Assembly: GCA_029288195.1 (NCBI GenBank)
Contig: JARFPR010000528.1
Location: 1 to 15,346 of the forward strand
DNA from: Gammaproteobacteria bacterium
Lineage (GTDB): Bacteria > Pseudomonadota > Gammaproteobacteria > GCA-001735895
Length of the DNA stretch: 15,346 bases
Direction of reading: 5' to 3'
The notes beneath the pieces were generated by a model. It did not search any database and was not told the origin of the DNA. It was given only the letters and a program-made list of their open reading frames with translations. Of this stretch, positions 6,981 through 14,352 are shown in pieces (positions within the stretch are counted from its first letter, which is position 1; each line of letters begins with the position of its first letter). The translations under genes were made by a program, and so were the position numbers.

Positions 6981-7013
6981 AGGTAGCCGTAATGATGATT
7001 TACGGTGAGAACC

Positions 7014-7415
7014 ATGCCCATTAGCTTTGAAAGAGCCTTTTCAATACACGATGACGCGCTGCTGCTGCGTGGCCAGCGCACCTCGATTCTGGCTTCTAAT
7101 ATCGCCAACGCAGATACCCCGAACTATAAAGCGCGCGATATTGATTTTGGGGCAATGCTGCGCAACGCAAGCCAGCAGCAGGTTGGCCGGGTTGCGATGG
7201 CGAGCACGCATCGTGACCACATTGCACCCCAGACAAACGCCCTGCAGCCTGCACTGATGTATCGTAATCCGTTGCATCCGTCGTTAGACGGCAACACTGT
7301 AGATTCACACGTTGAACAGGCCAAGTTTTCCGAAAATGCGTTGATGTTTCAAACCAGCTTTAGTTTTCTGAATAGCAAGGTTACGGGTCTTATGAAGGCT
7401 CTGAAGGGAGAATAA
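7014..7415 (+). CDS. flgB: Flagellar proximal rod protein FlgB
   Basis: FlgB is one of the proximal rod subunits of the periplasm-spanning axle, exported through the flagellar type III apparatus. From the ATG at 7014 it has 133 residues. Residues about 24-42, around ASNIANADTPNYKARDIDF, carry the N-terminal signature shared by rod and hook proteins. A C-terminal amphipathic helix pairs with the N-terminal one. An in-frame GTG at 7005 would add three residues, but the Shine-Dalgarno GGTGAG lies between the two and fits the ATG. First gene of flgBCDEF. Confidence 0.95.
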   Translation: MPISFERAFSIHDDALLLRGQRTSILASNIANADTPNYKARDIDFGAMLRNASQQQVGRVAMASTHRDHIAPQTNALQPALMYRNPLHPSLDGNTVDSHVEQAKFSENALMFQTSFSFLNSKVTGLMKALKGE

Positions 7416-7417
7416 TC

Positions 7418-7828
7418 ATGGGACTGTTTGCCAATTTTAATATTTCTGGAAGCGCAATCAGCGCGCAGTCGGTGCGACTGAATACCATCGCCAGCAACCT
7501 GTCCAATGTCGAAACCAGTGCCAGCAGCGAGGCCGAGGCTTATCGTTCGCGTCAGCCGGTGTTCCAGGCAATGCTCGGCGATCATGCACGACCGGGTGAG
7601 GTCGGCGTGAAGATGCTTCAAATCGTTGAAAGCCAGGAGAAGGTGACAAGTCGTTACGAGCCGGGTCATGTGCTTGCCAATGAAGAGGGTTTTGTGTTTG
7701 GCAGCAATGTCAACCCGGTCGAAGAGATGGCAAACATGATTTCGGCTTCACGCGCCTACCAGAATAACGTGCAAGTATTGAGTACCTCGCGCGACCTGTT
7801 GTTGCGGGTTCTGTCGTTGGGAAGTTAA
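7418..7828 (+). CDS. flgC: Flagellar proximal rod protein FlgC
   Basis: FlgC is the second proximal rod subunit. It has 136 residues, the usual size. The rod signature LNTIASNLSNVET is at 22-34 and the C-terminal coiled-coil segment from about residue 105 (MISASRAYQNNVQVLSTSRD) to the end is typical. It starts two bases after the flgB stop with a GGGAGA Shine-Dalgarno inside the end of flgB, so the two are coupled. Confidence 0.97.
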   Translation: MGLFANFNISGSAISAQSVRLNTIASNLSNVETSASSEAEAYRSRQPVFQAMLGDHARPGEVGVKMLQIVESQEKVTSRYEPGHVLANEEGFVFGSNVNPVEEMANMISASRAYQNNVQVLSTSRDLLLRVLSLGS

Positions 7829-7840
7829 CGGAGACTGAAA

Positions 7841-8518
7841 ATGTCTGATATCGATACTAATTCAATTTATGCCCAGCTTGGTTTAAGCCAACCTGCGGAA
7901 AATAATACCAGGGACAACGATGAACTTGGGCAGGCCGAATTTCTGGCATTGATGACTGCCCAACTGCAATACCAGGACCCGCTCAAGCCGATGGAAAATG
8001 GAGATTTCCTGGGCCAGATGGCCCAGTTCGGTACTGTCAGTGGCATCAATGATTTGAATGCTACGTTCAATACTTTGAGTTCGTCATTCCAGTCAAACCA
8101 GGCCTTGCAGGCTTCGACCCTGGTTGGTCGGCGCGTCCTGGTCCCTGCACAAACCGGCATCCTGAATGAGGGTGCTAACTTGATGGGGTCCGTTGAGCTC
8201 GCTCAAACCGCCAGTAATTTAGTTGTTACGATCAAGAATGCTGCCGGCCAGCTGGTAAATCGCCAGGAGTTGGGTCTGCAGCAGGCAGGCTTGATCGATT
8301 TTGAATGGAATGGTCTGGATGCAGACGGCAATAGTCTGCCGAGTGGTGAATACCAGATTGCAGCAGAGGTTTATCGAGGCACCGAGGTCACCTCGGGAAG
8401 TATGTTTACGGTGGTTGATGTCGAGAGTGTAACGCTCGGCGTCGGTGGTCAGGATCTCACGCTCAGCGTGTCCGGCCTCGGCGATATCGATATGGGCCAG
8501 GTTCGCAAAATAATGTAA
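7841..8518 (+). CDS. flgD: Flagellar hook capping protein FlgD
   Basis: FlgD forms the scaffold cap at the tip of the growing hook and is lost when the hook is complete. The product has 225 residues. The conserved N-terminal export and assembly region includes FLALMTAQLQYQDPLKPMEN (residues 31-50) followed by FLGQMAQFGTVSGI. The C-terminal half holds the FlgD Ig-like and tudor-like domains, with the FEWNGLDADGNSLPSGEY motif near residue 150-170. It starts 12 bases after flgC with CGGAG as ribosome site. Confidence 0.96.
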   Translation: MSDIDTNSIYAQLGLSQPAENNTRDNDELGQAEFLALMTAQLQYQDPLKPMENGDFLGQMAQFGTVSGINDLNATFNTLSSSFQSNQALQASTLVGRRVLVPAQTGILNEGANLMGSVELAQTASNLVVTIKNAAGQLVNRQELGLQQAGLIDFEWNGLDADGNSLPSGEYQIAAEVYRGTEVTSGSMFTVVDVESVTLGVGGQDLTLSVSGLGDIDMGQVRKIM

Positions 8519-8535
8519 CAAGGCAGGAGAATATA

Positions 8536-9861
8536 ATGTCATTTAATGCAGCACTCAGCGGATTACAAGCCGCAACCGTCGATCTTAGTGTTACCAGTAA
8601 CAACATCTCTAACGTCGCAACCACCGGATTCAAGAATTCGCGCACCGAGTTCGGCGATCTGTTCGAAATATCGCCTTTTGGCAATACGTCTACCCAGGTC
8701 GGCAGCGGCGTGGAGGTATTGAGCGTGAGTCAGCAGTTCGACCAGGGTAACCTGAAATTCACCGATGCTAGCCTCGATATGGCGATCAGCGGCCAGGGTT
8801 TTTTCGTTACCAACAAATCCCTGACCGGCAGCGACTTCTCATATACCCGTGCGGGCCAGTTTGGCGTTGATAATTCCGGTACCATCACCAATAGTTCGGG
8901 CGAATTCCTACAGGCTTTCCCGGTAGATGCGAGTGGTAATGTTACCTCGACCAGTCTGAACACCACGATTCCGATTGTGTTGCCGGCAACCACGGGTGCG
9001 CCGCAGGCGACTACCGAAGTAGAAGTGGGTCTGAACCTGGATGCTTCGAGACCTACTATCGACCCTGTCACGTTCGACCCGACTGCAAGCAATACCTATT
9101 CACACGCGACTTCGACCACGGTGTATGACTCACTCGGCGCCTCGCATGTGATGTCTTACTATTTCATCCATGACCTGTCGGGATCGGCGACAAATCCACT
9201 TCCAGGCGACCCTAACCAGTGGATTGTTGCGTCCTATCTTGATGGTGCCGAAGTCGATATCGCGGGCGGTACCGCGGTTGCCCACCTGAACGGCGGTTTG
9301 CCGGTTACCCAGGATGTCGGAATCCTGAATTTTAATCCTGATGGCAGTTTTGCCAGCAGTACTCCTGCTGCGCTGCAAAACGTTGCGATTCCGTTAACCA
9401 CCGGTGCTAGCCCGCTCACCATACTGCATGATTTCGCCAACAACAGCACGACCCAGTTTTCGGCTGCGTTTTCGGTCAGCACCCTCGATCCCGATGGCTT
9501 TACCACGGGCAGGCTGACGGGGCTCGATATTTCTGAAGAAGGATTGCTGCGTGCGACTTACAGTAATGGCATCCAGACTCCCATGGGCCAGGTAGCGATG
9601 GCTGATTTTGCCAATGTCCAGGGATTGAATGCCGTGGGTGGAACCGCCTGGCAGGAAACTATCGAGTCGGGGCCGGTGATCACCGGTGCTGCCGGAACCG
9701 GACGTTTCGGCCTGATTCAATCGGGGGCGCTGGAAACCTCTAACGTCGACCTGACACAGGAGCTGGTAAGCCTGATCACTGCACAGCGAAACTTCCAGGC
9801 AAACGCGCGTTCGATCGAAACAGCGAATTCGATTACCGATACCATAATCCAGATTCGATAA
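8536..9861 (+). CDS. flgE: Flagellar hook protein FlgE
   Basis: FlgE is the structural subunit of the flexible hook. It has 441 residues, within the family range. The N-terminal signature is SGLQAATVDLSVTSNNISNV at 8-27, followed by ATTGFKNSRTEFGDLF. The C-terminal helix (about 400-441) contains LETSNVDLTQELVSLITAQR. The middle is the variable, surface-exposed D1/D2 region, rich in Thr, Ser, Ala and Asp. The Shine-Dalgarno is GGCAGGAG, 17 bases after flgD. Confidence 0.97.
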   Translation: MSFNAALSGLQAATVDLSVTSNNISNVATTGFKNSRTEFGDLFEISPFGNTSTQVGSGVEVLSVSQQFDQGNLKFTDASLDMAISGQGFFVTNKSLTGSDFSYTRAGQFGVDNSGTITNSSGEFLQAFPVDASGNVTSTSLNTTIPIVLPATTGAPQATTEVEVGLNLDASRPTIDPVTFDPTASNTYSHATSTTVYDSLGASHVMSYYFIHDLSGSATNPLPGDPNQWIVASYLDGAEVDIAGGTAVAHLNGGLPVTQDVGILNFNPDGSFASSTPAALQNVAIPLTTGASPLTILHDFANNSTTQFSAAFSVSTLDPDGFTTGRLTGLDISEEGLLRATYSNGIQTPMGQVAMADFANVQGLNAVGGTAWQETIESGPVITGAAGTGRFGLIQSGALETSNVDLTQELVSLITAQRNFQANARSIETANSITDTIIQIR

Positions 9862-9882
9862 GACATTGAGGCTTAAATCGTA

Positions 9883-10626
9883 ATGGATAATTACCTGTAC
9901 CTGGCAATGAACGGAGCTGCGCAAGCGATGCTTGCGCAGCAAAGTAATGCCAATAATCTTGCCAATGTCAGCACGGTTGGTTTCAAGTCTGCGCTCGACT
10001 TTTTCGAATCAAACCCGGTATCCGGTCCAGGTTACGCTGATCGTGTTTACGTCAGTGACGAGGGCAGTGGTGCTAATTTGAATCCTGGTGCAGTTATTAC
10101 GACCGGGCGGGATCTTGACCTTGCACTTAATGGTGAGGGATGGTTTACGGTTCAGGCCGCTGATGGTAGCGCCGCGTATTCACGACGTGGCGATTTCAGA
10201 ATCGACCCCAACGGGCTACTACTCAACGGCGCCAATCAAATTGTACTGGGTGACGGGGGGCCGATAACAATTCCGCAATTTGAAAGCCTGCAGATCGGTC
10301 GTGACGGCAGTATCAGTATTCGTCCCACCGGTCAGGCTGCCAATGCCCTGGTGGGGATTGATCGAATCCGCCTGGTTAATCCGCCGCAGGATCAGCTTTA
10401 TCGTGGTGAAGATGGGCTGTTTCGCAGTCGAGATGGCGTCGAGGCCGTCGCCGATGCTTCGGTCAGCGTAACCGCGGGTGCACTTGAAGCAAGCAATGTC
10501 AACACGGTCGACGCGATGGTACGCATGATTGACTATGCGCGCTACTATGAGCACCAGGTCAAACTGATGAAGCTTGCCAGCGAGAATGACGAAGCCAGTG
10601 CGAGCTTGATGCGTATGCCCGGCTAG
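9883..10626 (+). CDS. flgF: Flagellar proximal rod protein FlgF
   Basis: FlgF is a proximal rod subunit. The product has 247 residues. The N-terminus (MDNYLYLAMNGAAQAMLAQQ) and the SNANNLANVSTVGFKSALDF stretch are typical of FlgF rather than FlgG. The C-terminal helix carries LEASNVNTVDAMVRMIDYAR. It starts 21 bases after flgE. Its ribosome site is weak: GAGG lies about 12 bases before the ATG. It is the last flagellar gene in the window. flgG, which normally follows directly, is absent. Confidence 0.95.
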   Translation: MDNYLYLAMNGAAQAMLAQQSNANNLANVSTVGFKSALDFFESNPVSGPGYADRVYVSDEGSGANLNPGAVITTGRDLDLALNGEGWFTVQAADGSAAYSRRGDFRIDPNGLLLNGANQIVLGDGGPITIPQFESLQIGRDGSISIRPTGQAANALVGIDRIRLVNPPQDQLYRGEDGLFRSRDGVEAVADASVSVTAGALEASNVNTVDAMVRMIDYARYYEHQVKLMKLASENDEASASLMRMPG

Positions 10627-10665
10627 CGTGGCAAAATAACCGGGTATTGACTACCGGGAACAGTT

Positions 10666-11157
10666 TTGAACGATTCAGATAGCGCACGCCAGGATTTCCT
10701 GGCGCTGCGCGATAACGCCTCCAGTGCCCAGCTAGCGACTCTCGCAAAAGACACGTCTCCCGAGGCGAGTTACGCACCTTGCGTATTGTTTGCAGGGGAT
10801 TACTATTTTTTTCTCAGCCAGCTGGCCAGCCACACCGCCAACCTGATGCGCAATCCCGAGCTTGGTTTGATGCTGATCGAAGATGAGTTCGAAGCAGCAA
10901 ATGCGTTTGCTCGACGGCGTATCAGCCTGCAGGGCAGGGCCGAGCCTGTTGCGCGGGATAGCGATATTTTCAAAAGCGTGCTCAAACAGTTTCACCAGCG
11001 TTTTGGCAAGGTGATGAAGATCATTGAACCGCTCCCTGATTTTCAACTATTTTGCGTGCGTGTAACATCGGGTCGATTTGTGCGTGGATTTGGGCAGGCC
11101 TACGAATTAACCGGGGATAAACTCGATGACCTCCACCTCACCGATCCGAGGCGATGA
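10666..11157 (+). CDS. HugZ/pyridoxamine-phosphate-oxidase-like split-barrel protein
   Basis: A 163-residue protein of the PNPOx-like split-barrel superfamily, most like the HugZ branch. Members bind FMN or heme, and some are heme-degrading enzymes. Typical elements are APCVLFAGDYYFFLSQLASH (37-56), the RRRISLQGRAE strand (83-93), and the C-terminal SGRFVRGFGQAYEL (136-149), which resembles the HugZ end. The start is a TTG at 10666 with GGGAA about seven bases upstream; no better in-frame start is nearby. No terminator separates it from flgF, 39 bases upstream. The next gene begins one base after its stop, so the two are probably co-translated. Substrate and cofactor cannot be read from the sequence. 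Confidence 0.8.
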   Translation: MNDSDSARQDFLALRDNASSAQLATLAKDTSPEASYAPCVLFAGDYYFFLSQLASHTANLMRNPELGLMLIEDEFEAANAFARRRISLQGRAEPVARDSDIFKSVLKQFHQRFGKVMKIIEPLPDFQLFCVRVTSGRFVRGFGQAYELTGDKLDDLHLTDPRR

Positions 11158-11158
11158 A

Positions 11159-12412
11159 ATGAAGGCCACGGGTGAGATTTTTTTCGACCTGCGCAAGCGA
11201 GCCTATCTAAATCCGGAAGGTGCCGATCGCCCGCTGAAAAGTCCCATTCCGCATGACACCCTGGTTAAGGCTCGAAAGTATCGCCTGCAACGAATACGTA
11301 CAAGGTTGCAGGAATTCGATTGTGCGGCAATTCTGCTCTACAGTCCGATCAATATCCGCTACGCCCTCGATGTGACTAACATGCAGGTCTGGACCGCACA
11401 CGATGCGATGCGTTACGCGCTGATCTTTGCTGACGGACCGGCAATCATGTTCGAGTTCAAGGGTTGCCATCATTTATGCGACGGTTACGAAGGCATCGAT
11501 GAGGTGCGCAACTCGATTCCGTGGATTTTCATGGAAACCGGTACTCGCAGCGAAGAAATGGTGCGCGACTGGAGCCGCGAAATAGCCGAGCTGATGCGTG
11601 AACACGGGGCCAATAAGCGAATTGCGATCGACAAGGTCGAGCCACCTGGGCTCAAGGCGCTCGAAGCGGAAGGTTTCGAGTATGTCGAAGGTCAGCAAAT
11701 TACTGAACTGGCGCGCGCGATCAAGAGCGAGGACGAATTGACCTTGATGCGATGGACGATACGCGTTTGCGAGGCCGGGATGGCGCGCATGTACGAGAAC
11801 TCACTGCCGGGACGCACCGAGCAGGAATTGTGGGCGGAATTACATTACGAAAATGCGCGTTCCGGTGGGGAATGGCTTGAAACCCGCTTGCTGACCTGCG
11901 GGGCACGCACCAATCCCTGGTACCGGGAGTGCTCAGACTATGTCTGCCAACAAGGGGAAATGATCTCATTTGACACCGACCTGATCGGGCCTTACGGATA
12001 CTGCGCCGATCTGTCGCGTTCGTGGACCTGTGGCTATACCGCGATGACAGCAAAGCAATCCGAACTTTACCGCGCGGCTGTCGAGCAGATAAATCACAAC
12101 CTGCAAATTATCCAGCCCGGGATGAGTTTTCGCGAGTTCAATGCGAAGTCCTGGCAGATTCCGCAACAGTATCAACCCTATCGCTACTCGCTGGCGGCAC
12201 ATGGTGTCGGCATGGCGGACGAATGGCCGGTGATTCCGCTGCACCCCGATTTTGCAAGCGCGGGTGAAGGTTATTTCGCGGAAAACATGGTGCTCTGCGT
12301 GGAAAGCCTTATCGGTGAAAAAGGCAGCGAGTCGATCAAGCTGGAAGTCCAGGTGGTGGTCAGGGACGGGGGCATCGAACGTCTCGACAGTTTCCCGTTC
12401 GAGGAGATTTAG
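11159..12412 (+). CDS. M24-fold protein related to the DMSP lyase DddP
   Basis: A 417-residue protein of the creatinase/prolidase (M24) fold that resembles DddP, which cleaves dimethylsulfoniopropionate to dimethyl sulfide and acrylate. Motifs shared with DddP as I remember it are SPINIRYALDVTNMQVWTAH, GGEWLETRLLTCGARTNPW, FDTDLIGPYGYCADLSRSW, AHGVGMADEWP and IKLEVQV. All DddP iron ligands align (D272, D274, D284, H348, E382, E396), as do the catalytic Asp D354, six residues after the His, and Y343, five before it. Peptidases of this fold have different surroundings at these sites. Against a simple call, the first 77 residues contain no tryptophan and differ from DddP, where an N-terminal Trp is reported to contact substrate. 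The ATG 11159 follows GAGG; an ATG at 11126 would overlap the previous gene by 32 bases. Confidence 0.85.
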   Translation: MKATGEIFFDLRKRAYLNPEGADRPLKSPIPHDTLVKARKYRLQRIRTRLQEFDCAAILLYSPINIRYALDVTNMQVWTAHDAMRYALIFADGPAIMFEFKGCHHLCDGYEGIDEVRNSIPWIFMETGTRSEEMVRDWSREIAELMREHGANKRIAIDKVEPPGLKALEAEGFEYVEGQQITELARAIKSEDELTLMRWTIRVCEAGMARMYENSLPGRTEQELWAELHYENARSGGEWLETRLLTCGARTNPWYRECSDYVCQQGEMISFDTDLIGPYGYCADLSRSWTCGYTAMTAKQSELYRAAVEQINHNLQIIQPGMSFREFNAKSWQIPQQYQPYRYSLAAHGVGMADEWPVIPLHPDFASAGEGYFAENMVLCVESLIGEKGSESIKLEVQVVVRDGGIERLDSFPFEEI

Positions 12413-12502
12413 TTCGCGTTTCAGGGAACACGATTCGTACTGTGATCGTTGCATCTGCTTCGCTTTGCCAGGCCGATGTTTCAATTTTCCTGGATAAAAT
12501 TA

Positions 12503-12648
12503 ATGCAAAATTCGCTAGAAACTTTGAAAAACCTGTGGTCTACTAACGTCCATCAATATCAGTGGCCCCTGACCTGGAGTTGGAGACACAGCCCCAGAAG
12601 GTCAGTAAAACAAGGGCGAAGAGACTGGAGGAGATAGCTGCCGAATAA
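12503..12648 (+). pseudogene. Possible short gene remnant split between two frames
   Basis: An ATG at 12503 opens MQNSLETLKNLWSTNVHQYQ, then the frame becomes unnatural (Trp- and Arg-rich). From GTG 12562, in another frame, the peptide continues DLELETQPQKVSKTRAKRLE and ends in EIAAE-stop at 12648, just before the terminator. Both pieces are helix-prone and plausible as protein. The upstream piece resembles the start, and the downstream piece the end, of a small helical protein such as a phasin-like protein, with the middle deleted. This is an inference from composition only; no homologue is identified. Confidence 0.25.
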
Positions 12649-12673
12649 AAATAATAGCGGCTGCGAGAACGAG

Positions 12674-12699
12674 AAAGGCGCCCACAGGCGCCTTTTTTT
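12674..12699 (+). terminator. Strong Rho-independent terminator
   Basis: AAAGGCGCC (12674-12682) pairs with GGCGCCTTT (12687-12695) across a 4-base loop, a 9-bp stem, followed by a run of T to 12699. It ends plus-strand transcription about 260 bases after the DddP-like gene and separates it from ctaA. Confidence 0.9.
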
Positions 12700-12775
12700 A
12701 TGGGCAGGAACTCTTCGTTATGTTTAATATTCTAATCCTGCAAGCATCGTCGTAATTTCGGAGTAATAATTCAGC

Positions 12776-13810
12776 ATGCGTGACATAAGTGAAAACGACC
12801 GCGCCATTCAGCGGTGGTTGCAAGTTTGCCTGGTGTTAGTTTTTGCGATGATAATTTTGGGTGGGGTAACGCGGCTTACCGATTCAGGACTTTCCATGGT
12901 TACCTGGCATCCGACCGGAATGCTGCCGCCGCTCGACACTAAACAGTGGCTCGTCGAATTCGAACGTTACCAGCAATATCCCGAGTTTCAGAAACTTAAT
13001 AGCGATATGACGCTTGATGGCTTTAAATCGATTTACTGGTTTGAGTACTCGCATCGTATGCTCGGGCGATTGATAGGCGTGGTATTCCTGCTGCCGTTTA
13101 TATACTTCTGGTTACGCAAAATGATCAAACCGGGATTAACCCCTCGATTGATAATCATGTTTGTCCTGGGAGGGTTGCAGGGTTTGCTCGGTTGGTACAT
13201 GGTTAAAAGTGGGCTGGTAAGCAATCCGCATGTCAGTCAATATCGATTGAGTGCACATTTGCTCAGTGCGATTCTGATCTACGGATTCATCTTGTGGACG
13301 ATATTCAACCTGGTGACGACAAGAGAGTACCGGCGTCTTGCCGAGTCGAGTGTCGCAGGTTGGCGCAAGTTGTCCCTGGGCCTGGTCATCCTGGTGCTGA
13401 TCACGATTGTTTCCGGCGGTTTTGTGGCCGGGCTCAAGGCGGGATTAATTTTCAATACCTTTCCACTGATGGGTGGCAGCCTGATACCCGAGGGTATCGG
13501 TGCCTTGTCTCCCTGGTATCTGAACCCACTGGAAAACATGGTCACCGTGCAGTTCAACCACCGATGGCTGGCGATTATAACCGGAATAATCCTGATTATC
13601 TGGTACATCAGGGGGCGTTCGCATTTCGAAGCAACGATGCTGCAAGGCAGTTTCAAGCTCGTCGGCATGATGGTAATCATTCAGTTGGTACTTGGTATTA
13701 CGACCCTGCTAATGCAGGTTCCCGTGCTGCTGGGCGCTTTACACCAGGCCGGCGCGCTGCTGTTATTCAGCGCTCTACTTTTTAATTTACATGCACTCAG
13801 CCGGGTGTAG
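12776..13810 (+). CDS. ctaA: Heme A synthase (COX15/CtaA, proteobacterial type)
   Basis: CtaA oxidises heme O to heme A, the cofactor of aa3-type cytochrome oxidases, in the inner membrane. It has 344 residues and about eight membrane segments. The COX15 signatures are visible: LGGVTRLTDSGLSMVTWHP (28-46) and FEYSHRMLGRL (89-99). The four paired heme-ligand histidines fall at H93, H161, H262 and H323. The long second loop with TLDGFKSIYWFEY is the COX15-type form found in alphaproteobacteria and mitochondria. The cytochrome oxidase genes and ctaB, which commonly accompany it, are not in the window. The start ATG has GGAG about 12 bases upstream, longer than ideal, but no better start exists. 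Confidence 0.95.
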   Translation: MRDISENDRAIQRWLQVCLVLVFAMIILGGVTRLTDSGLSMVTWHPTGMLPPLDTKQWLVEFERYQQYPEFQKLNSDMTLDGFKSIYWFEYSHRMLGRLIGVVFLLPFIYFWLRKMIKPGLTPRLIIMFVLGGLQGLLGWYMVKSGLVSNPHVSQYRLSAHLLSAILIYGFILWTIFNLVTTREYRRLAESSVAGWRKLSLGLVILVLITIVSGGFVAGLKAGLIFNTFPLMGGSLIPEGIGALSPWYLNPLENMVTVQFNHRWLAIITGIILIIWYIRGRSHFEATMLQGSFKLVGMMVIIQLVLGITTLLMQVPVLLGALHQAGALLLFSALLFNLHALSRV

Positions 13811-13827
13811 TTGCCGCGACAGGCGGT

Positions 13828-13833
13828 TATAAT
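13828..13833 (+). promoter_or_regulatory. Candidate -10 box (TATAAT) before ispF
   Basis: A perfect TATAAT lies in the 56-base gap between ctaA and ispF, 33 bases before the ispF ATG. No convincing -35 element sits 16-18 bases upstream, so strength is uncertain. It suggests ispF-nagZ can be transcribed apart from ctaA. Confidence 0.4.
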
Positions 13834-13866
13834 TGCCCGCTTTGGTAAAATCGAGACTGGGATCCG

Positions 13867-14352
13867 ATGAGCATTTCCAGAATTGGACAGGGTTATGATG
13901 TGCACGCATTCACTGATGGCGACGGCTTTGTCCTGGGTGGCGTTTTAATATCCTGTGATAAAGCTGTAGTAGCCCATTCCGATGGCGATGTACTTATACA
14001 CGCTTTATGCGATGCATTGCTGGGTGCCATGGGGCGCGGTGATATCGGTCGCTTGTTTCCTGATAGCGATTCACGCAACGAGGGTCGGGATAGTCGTGAA
14101 TTTTTACGCGCAATAAAACAACTGCTTGATAGCGATGGCTTCCGCCTGGGGAATGCCGATGTCACCATCATTGCGCAGGCACCGAGAATGGCACCCCACA
14201 TCGACACGATGAAAGAAATCCTGGCGCAGGAGCTGGACTGTGCGCCTGCAAAAATCAATATTAAGGCAACCACGACCGAGCGGCTTGGATATATCGGACG
14301 CGAAGAGGGTATTGCCGCACAGGCGGTAGTCATGCTGGAGACGGATCAATGA
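13867..14352 (+). CDS. ispF: 2-C-methyl-D-erythritol 2,4-cyclodiphosphate synthase
   Basis: IspF closes the cyclic diphosphate ring in the MEP pathway to isopentenyl diphosphate; it is a cytoplasmic homotrimer. The 161-residue length is standard. Metal ligands are D11 and H13 in GQGYDVHAF and H45 after AHSDGDV (36-42). The conserved C-terminal segment ATTTERLGYIGREEGIAA is at 134-151. The family is usually found as ispD-ispF, but ispD is not here. The gene overlaps nagZ by 4 bases (ATGA). Confidence 0.97.
   Translation: MSISRIGQGYDVHAFTDGDGFVLGGVLISCDKAVVAHSDGDVLIHALCDALLGAMGRGDIGRLFPDSDSRNEGRDSREFLRAIKQLLDSDGFRLGNADVTIIAQAPRMAPHIDTMKEILAQELDCAPAKINIKATTTERLGYIGREEGIAAQAVVMLETDQ

Larger units (their letters stand above)
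12413..12775. other. 363-base interval with terminator and possible gene remnant
   Basis: No convincing complete gene. It contains two adjacent protein-like segments in different frames (12503 to about 12560, and 12562-12648) and a strong terminator at 12674-12699. It also has several GGA motifs (for example at 12577, 12582, 12628 and 12631), which CsrA binds. No recognised RNA family (6S, tmRNA, SRP RNA) fits. Between the terminator and ctaA I see no clear promoter. Confidence 0.4.

Noticed and set aside
9394..9942. 182-codon minus-strand open frame across the flgE end and flgF start
   Set aside because: It opposes two well-supported flagellar genes and its composition is arbitrary.
10618..10660. 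CCCGG...CCGGG after flgF as a terminator
   Set aside because: The arms are short, the loop is long and there is no T-tract; ACCGGG is repeated directly rather than inverted.
12413..12700. CsrB/RsmY-type regulatory RNA
   Set aside because: Some GGA motifs are present, but they are not in repeated hairpin loops and no promoter is found, so I do not call it.
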